NCBI GenBank assembly: GCA_947500035.1 | Contig: CANMQP010000010.1 | Location: 310,001-374,000 of the forward strand | Reading direction: 5' to 3' | DNA length: 64,000 nucleotides | From: an uncultured Kiloniellaceae bacterium | GTDB taxonomy: Bacteria; Pseudomonadota; Alphaproteobacteria; Kiloniellales; Kiloniellaceae | Shown here: positions 52,146 through 60,641 of the stretch, piece by piece | Position numbering within the stretch: the stretch's first letter is position 1 | How the letters are laid out: the number at the start of each line of letters is the position of its first letter | Made by a program: the position numbers and the translations under genes | Notes under the pieces: generated by a model | The model's input: the letters and a program-made list of their open reading frames with translations, nothing else | Database searches by the model: none | Told to the model about the DNA's origin: nothing

Positions 52146-52187
52146 TTTGTGAAAATAATATCATATAAATGTTGAAAATATCACAAA
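52146..52187. promoter_or_regulatory. Candidate DeoR operator
   Basis: TTTGTGA (52146-52152) and its reverse complement TCACAAA (52181-52187) flank 28 AT-rich bases, in the DeoR-deoC intergenic region. Half-site separation of 35 bases centre to centre suits binding of two DeoR dimers on one helix face less well than 31 or 42, so the assignment is tentative. Confidence 0.4.
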
Positions 52188-52215
52188 ATAATCTAAGCTA
52201 GGGTCTGTTGAGGCG

Positions 52216-53286
52216 GTGGTGGCGTTCAGCCCCACTGAGATGTTTTCGCAAGAGGAACAACGCGACGTGGTCAGCACCGCAAAACCTGAAAATCAAACCC
52301 CGAAAAGAGGGCCGGTTGAGGTGACCTCCGCCCATGAAGTGGCACGCAATCCGGGCATGCCTCTGGATCTCTCCGTGGTGCAGGCGGTCAGGGTGAATAA
52401 GTCCGCCGCTGAGCGGCGGGTTGCGTCACTGCCGGGCCGCCGTTCGATCAAAGCGGATGCGCAGGCGGCCTGGCTTTTGAATGCCGTGACCTGCATCGAT
52501 CTGACCACCTTGAACGGCGACGATACGCAAGGCCGGGTGAAGCGGCTCTGCGCGAAGGCGATCACGCCCGTGCGCCCTGACATTCTTGCCGCGCTCGGGA
52601 TGGCCGACCGGCGAATCACCACCGGGGCGGTCTGCGTTTATCACCGCTTTGTCGCCTGTGCGGTCGACGCGCTGGCGGGGTCGGGTATTCCGGTTGCCGC
52701 TGTCTCGACCGGTTTCCCCGCGGGCCTGACGCCGCATGAACTGAAGCTCAAGGAGATCGAAGCCTCTGTCGCCGATGGAGCCAGCGAAATCGATATCGTT
52801 ATTACCCGTGAGCATGTTCTGACCGGCAACTGGCAGGCGCTATATGACGAGATGCGGGATTTCCGCAAAGCCTGCGGCGACGCGCACGTGAAAGCCATTC
52901 TGGCAACCGGCGATCTCAAGACGCTCAGGAACGTCGCCCGTGCCAGTATGGTCTGTATGATGGCAGGCGCCGATTTCATCAAGACCTCCACCGGCAAAGA
53001 AGCGCAGAACGCCACCTTGCTGGTGACGCTCATCATGCTCCGGATGATCCGTCTCTACCAGTCGATGACGGGTTTCAAAGTGGGGTATAAACCCGCGGGC
53101 GGTATTTCCAAGGCCAAGGACATCCTGGTTTATCAGAGCCTCATGAAAGAAGAACTGGGGCGCGACTGGCTGCGGCCCAATCTCTTCCGGATCGGGGCCT
53201 CGAGCCTGCTGGCCGATATCGAGCGGCAACTGGAACATCATGTCGACGGGGCCTACAGCGCCGTCAAGCGGCATCCGATTGGATAA
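52216..53286 (+). CDS. deoC: Deoxyribose-phosphate aldolase
   Basis: 356 residues. Cleaves 2-deoxyribose-5-phosphate to glyceraldehyde-3-phosphate and acetaldehyde. The Schiff-base lysine lies in DFIKTSTGKEAQNATL, with VSTGFPAGLTPHELKLKEIE and VGYKPAGGISKAKD also characteristic of the longer, eukaryote-like DeoC branch. The N terminus carries about 90 residues before the barrel. Initiation is uncertain: GTG at 52216, GTG at 52219 (GAGG 5 bases upstream), ATG at 52240 or GTG at 52267. The next gene starts 3 bases after its stop. Confidence 0.9.
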   Translation: MVAFSPTEMFSQEEQRDVVSTAKPENQTPKRGPVEVTSAHEVARNPGMPLDLSVVQAVRVNKSAAERRVASLPGRRSIKADAQAAWLLNAVTCIDLTTLNGDDTQGRVKRLCAKAITPVRPDILAALGMADRRITTGAVCVYHRFVACAVDALAGSGIPVAAVSTGFPAGLTPHELKLKEIEASVADGASEIDIVITREHVLTGNWQALYDEMRDFRKACGDAHVKAILATGDLKTLRNVARASMVCMMAGADFIKTSTGKEAQNATLLVTLIMLRMIRLYQSMTGFKVGYKPAGGISKAKDILVYQSLMKEELGRDWLRPNLFRIGASSLLADIERQLEHHVDGAYSAVKRHPIG

Positions 53287-53289
53287 GTC

Positions 53290-55668
53290 ATGAACGTAGC
53301 GAGCTATTTCGACACCATGTCCTACGGACCGAGCAGCGAGAGCGACGCGCAGGCGCGCCAGTGGCTGGCTGGAAACAAACAGCAGTTCGGGCATTTCATC
53401 GACGGCGGCTTCACCAAACACGCCGCAAAGAGTTGCTTCGATGTTTCCGAACCTGCCTCGGGCAAGCTCCTGGCCAAGGTCTCTCTCGGCAAGAAGGCGG
53501 ACGTCGATGCAGCGGTGCGCGCCGCCCGAAAAGCGCAGGCGGACTGGGCCGCTCTTAGCGGCCATGCCCGGGCCCGTAAGCTCTATGCCCTCGCACGCAT
53601 GATTCAGCGCCACGCCCGGCTGATCGCGGTGCTGGAAGCGCTGGACAACGGTAAGCCGATCCGTGAAACCCGCGACATCGATATTCCCCTGGCCGCGCGC
53701 CATTTCTATCACCACGCGGGCTGGGCACAGCTCAGCGAGAGCCAGTTTCCGGATCAGACGCCGGTCGGAGTGGTGGGGCAGATCATCCCCTGGAACTTCC
53801 CTTTCCTGATGCTGGCCTGGAAAATCGCCCCGGCATTGGCACTGGGAAATACGGTCATTCTCAAGCCCGCCGAATATACACCGCTGACGGCTCTGCTTTT
53901 TGCCGAGCTGGCCAAGGCCGCCGGACTCCCGGACGGTGTTCTGAACGTGGTGACAGGCGACGGCTCGACCGGCGCTTTGCTGGTCGAACACGGCGGAGTC
54001 GATAAGATCGCCTTCACCGGCTCGACCGCGGTTGGAAAAGAGATCCGCAAGGTGACGGCGGGCAGCGGTAAATCCCTGACCCTGGAACTCGGCGGCAAGT
54101 CGCCTTTCATCGTTTTTGACGACGCGGATCTGGACGCTGCCGTCGAGGGTGTGGTCGATGCCATCTGGTTTAACCAGGGAGAGGTCTGCTGCGCGGGCTC
54201 TCGTATCCTGGTCCAGGAAGGCATCGCCGAGGACTTCCACGCCCGGCTGCGCAGGCGCATGTCCAAGCTGCGGGTCGGCGCACCGCTGGATAAATCCATC
54301 GACATGGGGGCGGTCGTCGCACCCGATCAGCTCAAGCGCATCAAAGGCATGGTCGAGGCCGGCGTCAAGGCCGGGGCCGAGATTTTCCAGCCCGAGATCG
54401 AGATGCCCGACTCCGGTTGTTTCTATCCGCCGACCCTTCTGAGCAATGTCCAGCCGACGGCGGCGGTGGCAACAGACGAGATCTTCGGGCCCGTCGTGGT
54501 CTCCATGACCTTCCGCACGCCGGATGAGGCGATCCAACTGGCCAATCATACGCGCTACGGTCTGGCGGGCAGCGTCTGGAGCGAGTCGATCAATCAGGCG
54601 CTCGATGCCGCCGTGCAGCTCGATGCCGGTGTCGTCTGGATCAATACCACCAACATGCTGGATGCCGCCGTCGGCTTCGGCGGAAAAAAAGAAAGCGGCT
54701 TCGGCCGGGAGGGCGGCCGCGAAGGCTGCTACGACTATCTAAAACCCGCCGTCTGGTCCAAGTTGCCAGCCCGCGAAACCGCCCCCAAAGCCAATGCCCC
54801 TGTCACGGGTTACGACATCAAACCTCTGGATCGCACGGCGAAGCTTTTTATCGGAGGCAAACAAGCCCGTCCGGACGGTAACTATTCGCGTGAGATTCTC
54901 TCGCCCAAGGGCAGGGTCATCGGTGAAGTCGGAGAGGGCAACCGCAAAGACATCCGCAATGCGGTCGAGGCCGCGCGCGGTGCCAAATCCTGGGGAACCA
55001 GAACCGCCCACAACCGGGCGCAGATCCTATTCTATCTCGGTGAAAATCTCTCTGTCCGGGAACGCGAGTTTGCGGATCGCCTACGCGAGATGACGGGCGT
55101 GAGCGCCGCGAAAGCGCAAGCCGAAGTGGAGGCTTCCATCTCGCGGCTCTTCACCTACGCCTCCTGGGCGGACAAATACGACGGTCACATACACCTGCCG
55201 CCGCTCCGCGGCGCGGCGCTCGCCGTTCCCGAGGCACTGGGTGTGGTCGGGGCGGTCTGTCCGCCCGAAGCGCCTTTGCTGGGAATGGTTAGCCTGATTG
55301 CGCCGCTCATGGCGACCGGCAATCGCGTAATTGCAATACCCAGTGAGCCGCATCCGCTGTCAGGTACCGACTTCTATTCCGTACTTGAAACCTCGGACGT
55401 TCCGGGCGGCGTGTTGAACATTGTAACGGGAGACTCCCTTGACCTGGCCAAGGTCCTGTCGGCGCACAACGATGTCGATGCCGTCTGGGCGTTCGGATCG
55501 CCGGAGCTTTCGAAAGAGGTTGAGGAACATTCCGTCGGCAACTTGAAACGGACCTTCGTCGACTATGGCCGACAGATTGATTGGCTCGACCCCAAGTCGG
55601 GCGAAGGCGAGCTTTTTTTGCGCCGCGCGACCGAGCTCAAAAACATCTGGATTCCCTACGGAGAGTAG
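53290..55668 (+). CDS. ALDH16-type two-domain aldehyde dehydrogenase
   Basis: 792 residues with two fused aldehyde-dehydrogenase modules. Module 1 (about 1-495) is complete: GQIIPWNFPFLMLAWKIAPALA, catalytic E266 in LELGGKSP and nucleophile C300 in FNQGEVCCAGSR. Module 2 (about 515-792) keeps the NAD-fold and FxGxxxS-like layout but lacks a catalytic Cys/Glu segment and stops early. This architecture is that of ALDH16, where bacterial forms are active. In the deoC operon it would oxidise acetaldehyde from the aldolase reaction. Confidence 0.88.
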   Translation: MNVASYFDTMSYGPSSESDAQARQWLAGNKQQFGHFIDGGFTKHAAKSCFDVSEPASGKLLAKVSLGKKADVDAAVRAARKAQADWAALSGHARARKLYALARMIQRHARLIAVLEALDNGKPIRETRDIDIPLAARHFYHHAGWAQLSESQFPDQTPVGVVGQIIPWNFPFLMLAWKIAPALALGNTVILKPAEYTPLTALLFAELAKAAGLPDGVLNVVTGDGSTGALLVEHGGVDKIAFTGSTAVGKEIRKVTAGSGKSLTLELGGKSPFIVFDDADLDAAVEGVVDAIWFNQGEVCCAGSRILVQEGIAEDFHARLRRRMSKLRVGAPLDKSIDMGAVVAPDQLKRIKGMVEAGVKAGAEIFQPEIEMPDSGCFYPPTLLSNVQPTAAVATDEIFGPVVVSMTFRTPDEAIQLANHTRYGLAGSVWSESINQALDAAVQLDAGVVWINTTNMLDAAVGFGGKKESGFGREGGREGCYDYLKPAVWSKLPARETAPKANAPVTGYDIKPLDRTAKLFIGGKQARPDGNYSREILSPKGRVIGEVGEGNRKDIRNAVEAARGAKSWGTRTAHNRAQILFYLGENLSVREREFADRLREMTGVSAAKAQAEVEASISRLFTYASWADKYDGHIHLPPLRGAALAVPEALGVVGAVCPPEAPLLGMVSLIAPLMATGNRVIAIPSEPHPLSGTDFYSVLETSDVPGGVLNIVTGDSLDLAKVLSAHNDVDAVWAFGSPELSKEVEEHSVGNLKRTFVDYGRQIDWLDPKSGEGELFLRRATELKNIWIPYGE

Positions 55669-55697
55669 ACCGCAGGATCCGTAACGCTGCCGGTAGA

Positions 55698-56075
55698 TTA
55701 CCGCCCCGGCTCGAGCGCCCGGATCACGTTCAGCACACTTTGTTTCAGCGCTGGCGAGGAAATGGAATCAAACTGGCGTACCAACCGTGCTGAGGCCAGC
55801 GTATCTATATTGCTCTCAGGCAGTTTGGGCCGCTCTGCGGACTGCTTCTCATACTCATCGAAGAAGTATGTGATCGGCGTATCCAGGATTTCCGCAAGCT
55901 GGTAAAGCCGTCCCGCGGAGAGGCGGTTTTTTGCGTGCTCGTACTTTTGAAACTGCTGGAACGACACGCCCAGCGCTTCCGCTACTTTCTTTTGCGTCAT
56001 ACCGAGTTCGACACGCCGGGTATGAATTTTTCGGGAGACGTGCTCGTTTATAGCCTGCTGCATTTTCTCTGACAT
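55698..56075 (-). CDS. XRE-family regulator (SinR/PraR-like)
   Basis: 125 residues: helix-turn-helix (about 14-70) with RKIHTRRVELGMTQKKVAEALGVSFQQFQKYEHAKNRLSAGRLYQLAEIL, followed by PITYFFDEYE, as in the short PraR/SinR-like regulators widespread in alphaproteobacteria, and a C-terminal helix. GAGGG lies 6 bases before ATG. A second, different XRE gene lies 92 bases upstream on the same strand. Its targets are unknown; relatives influence biofilm, root-surface growth or quorum sensing. Confidence 0.82.
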   Translation of the reverse strand: MSEKMQQAINEHVSRKIHTRRVELGMTQKKVAEALGVSFQQFQKYEHAKNRLSAGRLYQLAEILDTPITYFFDEYEKQSAERPKLPESNIDTLASARLVRQFDSISSPALKQSVLNVIRALEPGR

Positions 56076-56167
56076 GGTTCCCTCAAGGTCATCTCTGTTT
56101 TTTGGCGATCCGTCTTCACTCTTTACAGATTCAGAGGGAGCGCACGAATTTCAGCACTTGATTTCCT

Positions 56168-56479
56168 TCAGGTTGGCGCCTGTTCGGCCTCCTGTGTAAC
56201 CGGTGCCTTTAATTGCGTCTCAACAGGCGCTTCTGCTCGCAACGCATCGGTGTAGTCCCTGAAGAAGCAGCGCAACGAAATCCCGAAAACCTGACAGGCT
56301 TCGTATAATTGGTGTGCTGCAATACGCTTTACGCCGGATTCCGCGTTTTGGATCACATTGATGTTAACGCCAAGGAGCCGCGCCAGGTTGCTTTGTGTGA
56401 TGCCACAGCGCTCGCGCTGTTCCGTAAGTTGCATGGCAACGAACTGATTCAGCAAAGCTTCTTCTCTCTCCACATCCAT
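56168..56479 (-). CDS. Short XRE-family regulator
   Basis: 103 residues dominated by a helix-turn-helix (about 12-75, LTEQRERCGITQSNLARLLGVNINVIQNAESGVKRIAAHQLYEACQVFGISLRCFF) with a polar Glu/Ala/Pro tail. ATG at 56479 has AGGAG 11 bases upstream; the frame is open for another 44 codons, but those encode low-quality sequence. About as diverged from the neighbouring XRE protein as from other family members, so not a recent duplication. Confidence 0.72.
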   Translation of the reverse strand: MDVEREEALLNQFVAMQLTEQRERCGITQSNLARLLGVNINVIQNAESGVKRIAAHQLYEACQVFGISLRCFFRDYTDALRAEAPVETQLKAPVTQEAEQAPT

Positions 56480-56755
56480 GGCATTCACGCTCCTGGCTTG
56501 AGGGTGCTTTTGATTTTTTTTTGAAACAAAAATCGATGCCGCTTCGCGAGGCCAATGTGCCGTTTGCGGATCCGATGCTGTGTATATGTCAAAGAACATG
56601 CCAGCGCTCAATTCGGGAATCTACTTAGGCGCGAACTCCCATGCAGCCCGTCGCTCCTGAAATGCTTTTTTGAACCCTTTGTGATGGTTGAACGACTTAC
56701 AGTCGTTGCGACCACTTAAACGGGTCTGCAAGAAGCATGGGAAAGGCTGAAGGAA

Positions 56756-57214
56756 ATGCGTGAGACAAAACGGAAGCTGGCGGCGCTGGGATGTCTTATG
56801 GGAGCGGCCGGTCTGCTGGTTCTGGGGGCAGCCGGCGCGTCCGCTTTGCAGGCTCAAGAACCGGAATTTCTTCTCTACGGCGGGAAGGCACAGAACCAGT
56901 TCCTGGGGTGCTTAAACTGTTCCCGGTTTGACAAGTCCTCCGTCTGGAACAAGCTCGGCCCCCACGGCTCTGAATTCGACGAGGCTACGATCTGGAGCAA
57001 GACCGGAGTCTATGGATCGCAGTACAGCAGCCTGAGTCCTTGGCACCGCCACTCCACAGAGGCCCCGGAGATCCGGGACAGGGACGGGACATCCTACGGT
57101 CGCTTCACCCGGAACCAGCACGGCGACCGAACCAAGGTCGAGTCATTGCTCTGGATACTGGAAAACTACGACTACGTGATCGAGAACCTCAACGACGTAC
57201 GCCTGAAATACTGA
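56756..57214 (+). CDS. Secreted protein of unknown function with FLGCLNC motif
   Basis: 152 residues: Sec signal peptide (about 1-33, hydrophobic core LGCLMGAAGLLVLGAAGASA, cleavage near LQAQE), then LLYGGKAQNQFLGCLNCSRFD with a CxxC pair, two imperfect copies of a S-x-W-x-K-x-G-x-x-GS-x-[FY] unit (VWNKLGPHGSEF and IWSKTGVYGSQY), and a C-terminal segment DGTSYGRFTRNQHGDRT. Similar short secreted proteins with GCLNC and tandem NKYGxYGS units occur in Gram-positives; no function is known to me. AAGGA is immediately before the ATG. Monocistronic. Confidence 0.75.
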   Translation: MRETKRKLAALGCLMGAAGLLVLGAAGASALQAQEPEFLLYGGKAQNQFLGCLNCSRFDKSSVWNKLGPHGSEFDEATIWSKTGVYGSQYSSLSPWHRHSTEAPEIRDRDGTSYGRFTRNQHGDRTKVESLLWILENYDYVIENLNDVRLKY

Positions 57215-57242
57215 TTGCCCGCGCCGCGATCCAACCCAGCGG

Positions 57243-58400
57243 TTAGTCTTCCAAGACCTCGAAGGAGGCTGTCAGGTCTTCAATCAGATCTGCCGGATGC
57301 TCCAAACCGATGTGGAAACGGGCCATCGGGCCCGGCGATTCTTCTTTGACAAAGCTCCGGCTCTCGTCCGGCGCAATCGGCATGGCCAAACTTTCGAAGC
57401 CGCCCCAGGAACTGCCGATCGAGAAAATCTGCAAGCGGTCGAGAAAGGCCTCCAGTGCAAAGCCCCGCCGGAACCGAACGCTCAAAAGCCCATTGCAGCC
57501 GCTGGCATCACGCCGCCAGATCTCGTGGCCGGGATGGCCGGTCAGACCCGGATGCAGGATCTCCGATACTTCAGGACGTTTCGCGAAATAGTCGGCCAGC
57601 AGCAGGCCGCTTTCGTGATGGCGCTCGAGCCGCAAGCCCAGCGTGCGCATTCCGCGCAGGCAGGCGTAGGCTTCGTCGGGTGCAAGGGTCTGCCCGCTGG
57701 CGTGCACCAGTGCCCGTAAAGGCGCGCAGGCTTCGCCCCGGGCGCTGGCGACGCCCATCATCACGTCGGCGTGCCCGCTGAGATACTTCGTGCCGGCGAT
57801 GACAGACACGTCGCATCCCAATTCCAGCGGGTGGTACAGCCAACCCGAACCGTAAGTGTTGTCGGCGATAACGGTGATCCCCTTTGCCCTGGCGCTGCGG
57901 CAGAGGGCGGGCAGATCCATCACTTCGAAGGTCTGCGATGCCGGAGACTCAACCACGACCACTTTTGTCGTTGGCGTCACCCAGGAGCCCAGATCGATCG
58001 TGTCCCAGGGGATGTAGTCGATCTCCACGCCATTTCGCCGGAGTTGCTTTTCGCAAAAACTGCGGGTCGCCGGAAAGACCGTATCGACGATCAGCAGATG
58101 ATCGCCTGCGCCGGCAAAGGCCGAGATGGCGCCGGCAAGCGCGGCCACGCCGGTCGGGAAGAGGAAGCTGGCGTCCGCAGTTTCCAGGTCCCGAACCGCT
58201 TCGGCCAGGACATGTGCCGTGGTCGTGCCGCGCCGGCCGTAAGAAAGCACGCTATCGTCGCTTTCCCGCCGGCGTTTGGTATCTCGGTAGGCGGCGACGC
58301 TGTCGTGCAGGATCGTTGAGGCACGTACCACCGGCGGGTTGGCGGGGCCGGGGCCGGCGGTGTTCCGGCCGTAGTGCATGAGCTTAGTCTCGCGCCGCAT
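57243..58400 (-). CDS. Cystathionine beta-lyase / C-S lyase family PLP enzyme
   Basis: 385 residues of the Cys/Met-metabolism PLP family. Seen: SYGRRGTTTAHVLAEAV, the PLP-phosphate motif FPTGVAALAGAISAF, VVESPASQTFEVMDLPAL, and the PLP lysine in VIAGTKYLSGHADVMMG. It matches the MetC-type branch, which beta-eliminates thiols from S-substituted cysteines. ATG at 58400 overlaps the end of the rhodanese gene by 17 bases. In this operon a general C-S lyase function, rather than methionine synthesis, is inferred. Confidence 0.83.
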   Translation of the reverse strand: MRRETKLMHYGRNTAGPGPANPPVVRASTILHDSVAAYRDTKRRRESDDSVLSYGRRGTTTAHVLAEAVRDLETADASFLFPTGVAALAGAISAFAGAGDHLLIVDTVFPATRSFCEKQLRRNGVEIDYIPWDTIDLGSWVTPTTKVVVVESPASQTFEVMDLPALCRSARAKGITVIADNTYGSGWLYHPLELGCDVSVIAGTKYLSGHADVMMGVASARGEACAPLRALVHASGQTLAPDEAYACLRGMRTLGLRLERHHESGLLLADYFAKRPEVSEILHPGLTGHPGHEIWRRDASGCNGLLSVRFRRGFALEAFLDRLQIFSIGSSWGGFESLAMPIAPDESRSFVKEESPGPMARFHIGLEHPADLIEDLTASFEVLED

Positions 58401-59991
58401 TCTCCAGCCTTTCAGAAACGACTCTGGGTCGTAAGGGGTTTAGAACAGCGCGCTCCTGTTCGTCCAACTGATCGAGTAAGCCCAGTTCCCATTCCAGATA
58501 GCGCCGCGCCGCGTCGAGGTTGCCATCGTGACGGTCATGCACGAAGAAGAGATAATCGATACAGTCTGCCTCGCTGGGGAACTGAGGAGTCTCTACAACT
58601 CTCAGACCAGCGGAGCGCCAGCTTGCCGGGTTGCCTTGAATCATGTTTTTGGGGGCCTGGCCGGTCAGGCTCTTTATCTCTGCCGCCACACCTGCCATCA
58701 GAATCGGGCAACGGCCGGTCAGTACGATTCCATCCGGGTCGCCGATCAGCGAGGTATTCACACGCGCCCGCGTGGTCCAGACCGCACCATCTATATGACC
58801 GGCCCGGTAATCGAGTCCGCGCGATGCATCCAGGACGAGCGCACCGGCGTCAGTAAGGACTTTCAGTTTGGCCAGATCAATGCTGTCGGCAAGGCCTGGA
58901 TAGACGGGCACGGCTTCCCGGGTTTCAGTCCTGGCGGCGGCTGTGTCGAGCAGCCAGACCCGGTGTCCCATGCCGGTTAGCCAGATCGCGGTGGTGGCCG
59001 AGCGCAATCCGTTATCGCAGCAAAGAAGGATCCGGGCATTGCGGACGGCAAGCTGCTCATCGGTTGCCTGCACGAGTTGGCCGCCCGGTGCCGAGCGCGC
59101 ACCGGCAATATGGCCTTCGGCGTATTCCTGCTTACTGCGCACGTCGAAAAGATAGGTTGTTTCTTCAGGGTCAGAGAGCCAGGACTGCGCCTGTTCCCCG
59201 GAGATCATGGGCAGGCCGTAGTCGTCCCGCAACTCCGCCGCTTTGGCGCTGCCCGCGGCCAGGGCTTCCGGATCCGGTTGCGGCAGTGGCAGCGGCTCTA
59301 CACCATGCATCAGATCGAAACCCGCCAGCCGCCAGCCCTGCGACCCGTTGCGCAGCGCATAGACGGGATTGGAGACCCCCAGCAGGGAGAGTGTCTGCGC
59401 GCCTATAATCGAACGCGTCCGCCCGGCGCAGTTGACCACGATCGGCGTTGTCGGGTCGCTATTCAGCATAGGCAGCCGGTATCCCAGTTCAGCGTTGGGA
59501 CAGGAGAGGGCGCGCGGCAGTGACATCTTCCGGAACTCGGGACTGCTTCGTCCGTCGAGCAGCAGCAGATCCTTGTCCAACTGCTGCAGGCTGTTGAGCT
59601 CTTCCGCGGAGATGGCCGGAGTCTGGAAGGCATGCTCAACCAACTCGCCAAAGGCCTTCGAGGGAACATTCACGCCTTTGAAGAGCGTGTAGCCTGCCGC
59701 CGCCCACGCCGGAGCGCCTCCGCTGAGAACGGCGACGTTGTTGTAACCGAGATCCTCAAGCACGGCGGCCGCGCGCGCGCCGACACCATCGCCGTCATCC
59801 ATCACGACGCAGCGCACGGCCCTGCAGGGCATGAGTTTCGGCGCGAGGACTTCGATCTTGCTGTAGGGCAGATGCACGGAAAAGAACGGATGCCCTTCAC
59901 CGTACTGGCCGTGCTCGCGCACGTCGAGAAAGGCAATCTCGGCGCCGTCCGTCAACAGGGGCTTGAGCGCCTGAGCCGTCATCTCTTTCAT
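58384..59991 (-). CDS. Four-domain rhodanese-like sulfurtransferase
   Basis: 535 residues in four tandem rhodanese modules (about 3-105, 118-225, 260-350, 385-475) and a C-terminal helical tail. The active-loop cysteine is present in module 2 (VVNCAGRTRS) and module 3 (LCCDNGLRS), but replaced in module 1 (MDDGDG) and module 4 (TGRCPIL, Cys shifted). Rhodaneses transfer sulfane sulfur. ATG at 59991 follows AAAGAGAA; a TTG at 60021 would overlap the dioxygenase stop. Between a thiol dioxygenase and a C-S lyase, so likely handles sulfur released from the imported compound. Confidence 0.85.
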   Translation of the reverse strand: MKEMTAQALKPLLTDGAEIAFLDVREHGQYGEGHPFFSVHLPYSKIEVLAPKLMPCRAVRCVVMDDGDGVGARAAAVLEDLGYNNVAVLSGGAPAWAAAGYTLFKGVNVPSKAFGELVEHAFQTPAISAEELNSLQQLDKDLLLLDGRSSPEFRKMSLPRALSCPNAELGYRLPMLNSDPTTPIVVNCAGRTRSIIGAQTLSLLGVSNPVYALRNGSQGWRLAGFDLMHGVEPLPLPQPDPEALAAGSAKAAELRDDYGLPMISGEQAQSWLSDPEETTYLFDVRSKQEYAEGHIAGARSAPGGQLVQATDEQLAVRNARILLCCDNGLRSATTAIWLTGMGHRVWLLDTAAARTETREAVPVYPGLADSIDLAKLKVLTDAGALVLDASRGLDYRAGHIDGAVWTTRARVNTSLIGDPDGIVLTGRCPILMAGVAAEIKSLTGQAPKNMIQGNPASWRSAGLRVVETPQFPSEADCIDYLFFVHDRHDGNLDAARRYLEWELGLLDQLDEQERAVLNPLRPRVVSERLENAARD

Positions 59992-60017
59992 CGGTTCTCT
60001 TTCATCAAGAATTGGCT

Positions 60018-60605
60018 TCAAGATTTGGTCTTCACGCCGATGTCCATGGTCCGGCAGGTTCCCGCATCCAGGTCGTAGCTGATCCGGCCGCTCAGGGTCT
60101 CCAGGGGCTGACCATAGAAATGCAGATGCCGGATGACAGAGTCGCCGCCGATCACGACGCTATGAATGTCGTCCGGTCCCATGGCCAGGGCATTGCCGGG
60201 CTTCAGTTCGACCACGGCGGTCTCGCGCAGTTCCGCTTTTCCGGGAATGGACCGGTCGTCGAGCCGCTCATAGAGTCTGTTGGTCTCCACACCTTCCACG
60301 GCGGCGACGCAGGCCCAGGTCGCGTGGTTGTGAGGTGGGATTTTCTTCCCCGGACGCATGACGTTCAGATAAAGCGTCAGACCGGAGTTGGCATCCTGCG
60401 CGATCTGGAAGCGGTTCTGCTTTTCCTCCAGCGAAGGACTGGGGAAATCCGTCTCGCTCCAGAGCTCCGAGCGTTCCGAGAGTTTAGAGAGCGCTCCTTT
60501 GATCCGGTTCAGCCGCGCGGGGTCAAGCGGACCCTCCGCCAATATGGATTTGGATTGCGCGAGGAGGTCTTGCGCCATTTCGCTGCGCGTCTCTGCATAT
60601 GTCAT
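60018..60605 (-). CDS. Cysteine dioxygenase-family thiol dioxygenase
   Basis: 195 residues, one cupin with the iron-binding 3-His set H92, H94 (PPHNHATWACV) and H148 (GPDDIHSV). C99 occupies the position of the mammalian cross-linking cysteine (five residues after the second His), where bacterial 3-mercaptopropionate dioxygenases usually have Gly. Substrate could be cysteine, 3-mercaptopropionate or another thiol carboxylate; the product would be a sulfinate. It follows the TctA-like gene after 36 bases and precedes the rhodanese. Confidence 0.85.
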   Translation of the reverse strand: MTYAETRSEMAQDLLAQSKSILAEGPLDPARLNRIKGALSKLSERSELWSETDFPSPSLEEKQNRFQIAQDANSGLTLYLNVMRPGKKIPPHNHATWACVAAVEGVETNRLYERLDDRSIPGKAELRETAVVELKPGNALAMGPDDIHSVVIGGDSVIRHLHFYGQPLETLSGRISYDLDAGTCRTMDIGVKTKS

Positions 60606-60641
60606 TGGAAGAAGGGCCTTTCCTTTGATGATTCTGAAATT

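Noticed and set aside
52840-54549. Long open frame (569 codons) on the minus strand opposite deoC and the ALDH16 gene
   Set aside because: It is antisense to two well-supported genes, has His/Arg/Gln-rich composition and no recognisable domain; it is a by-product of high-GC codon use.
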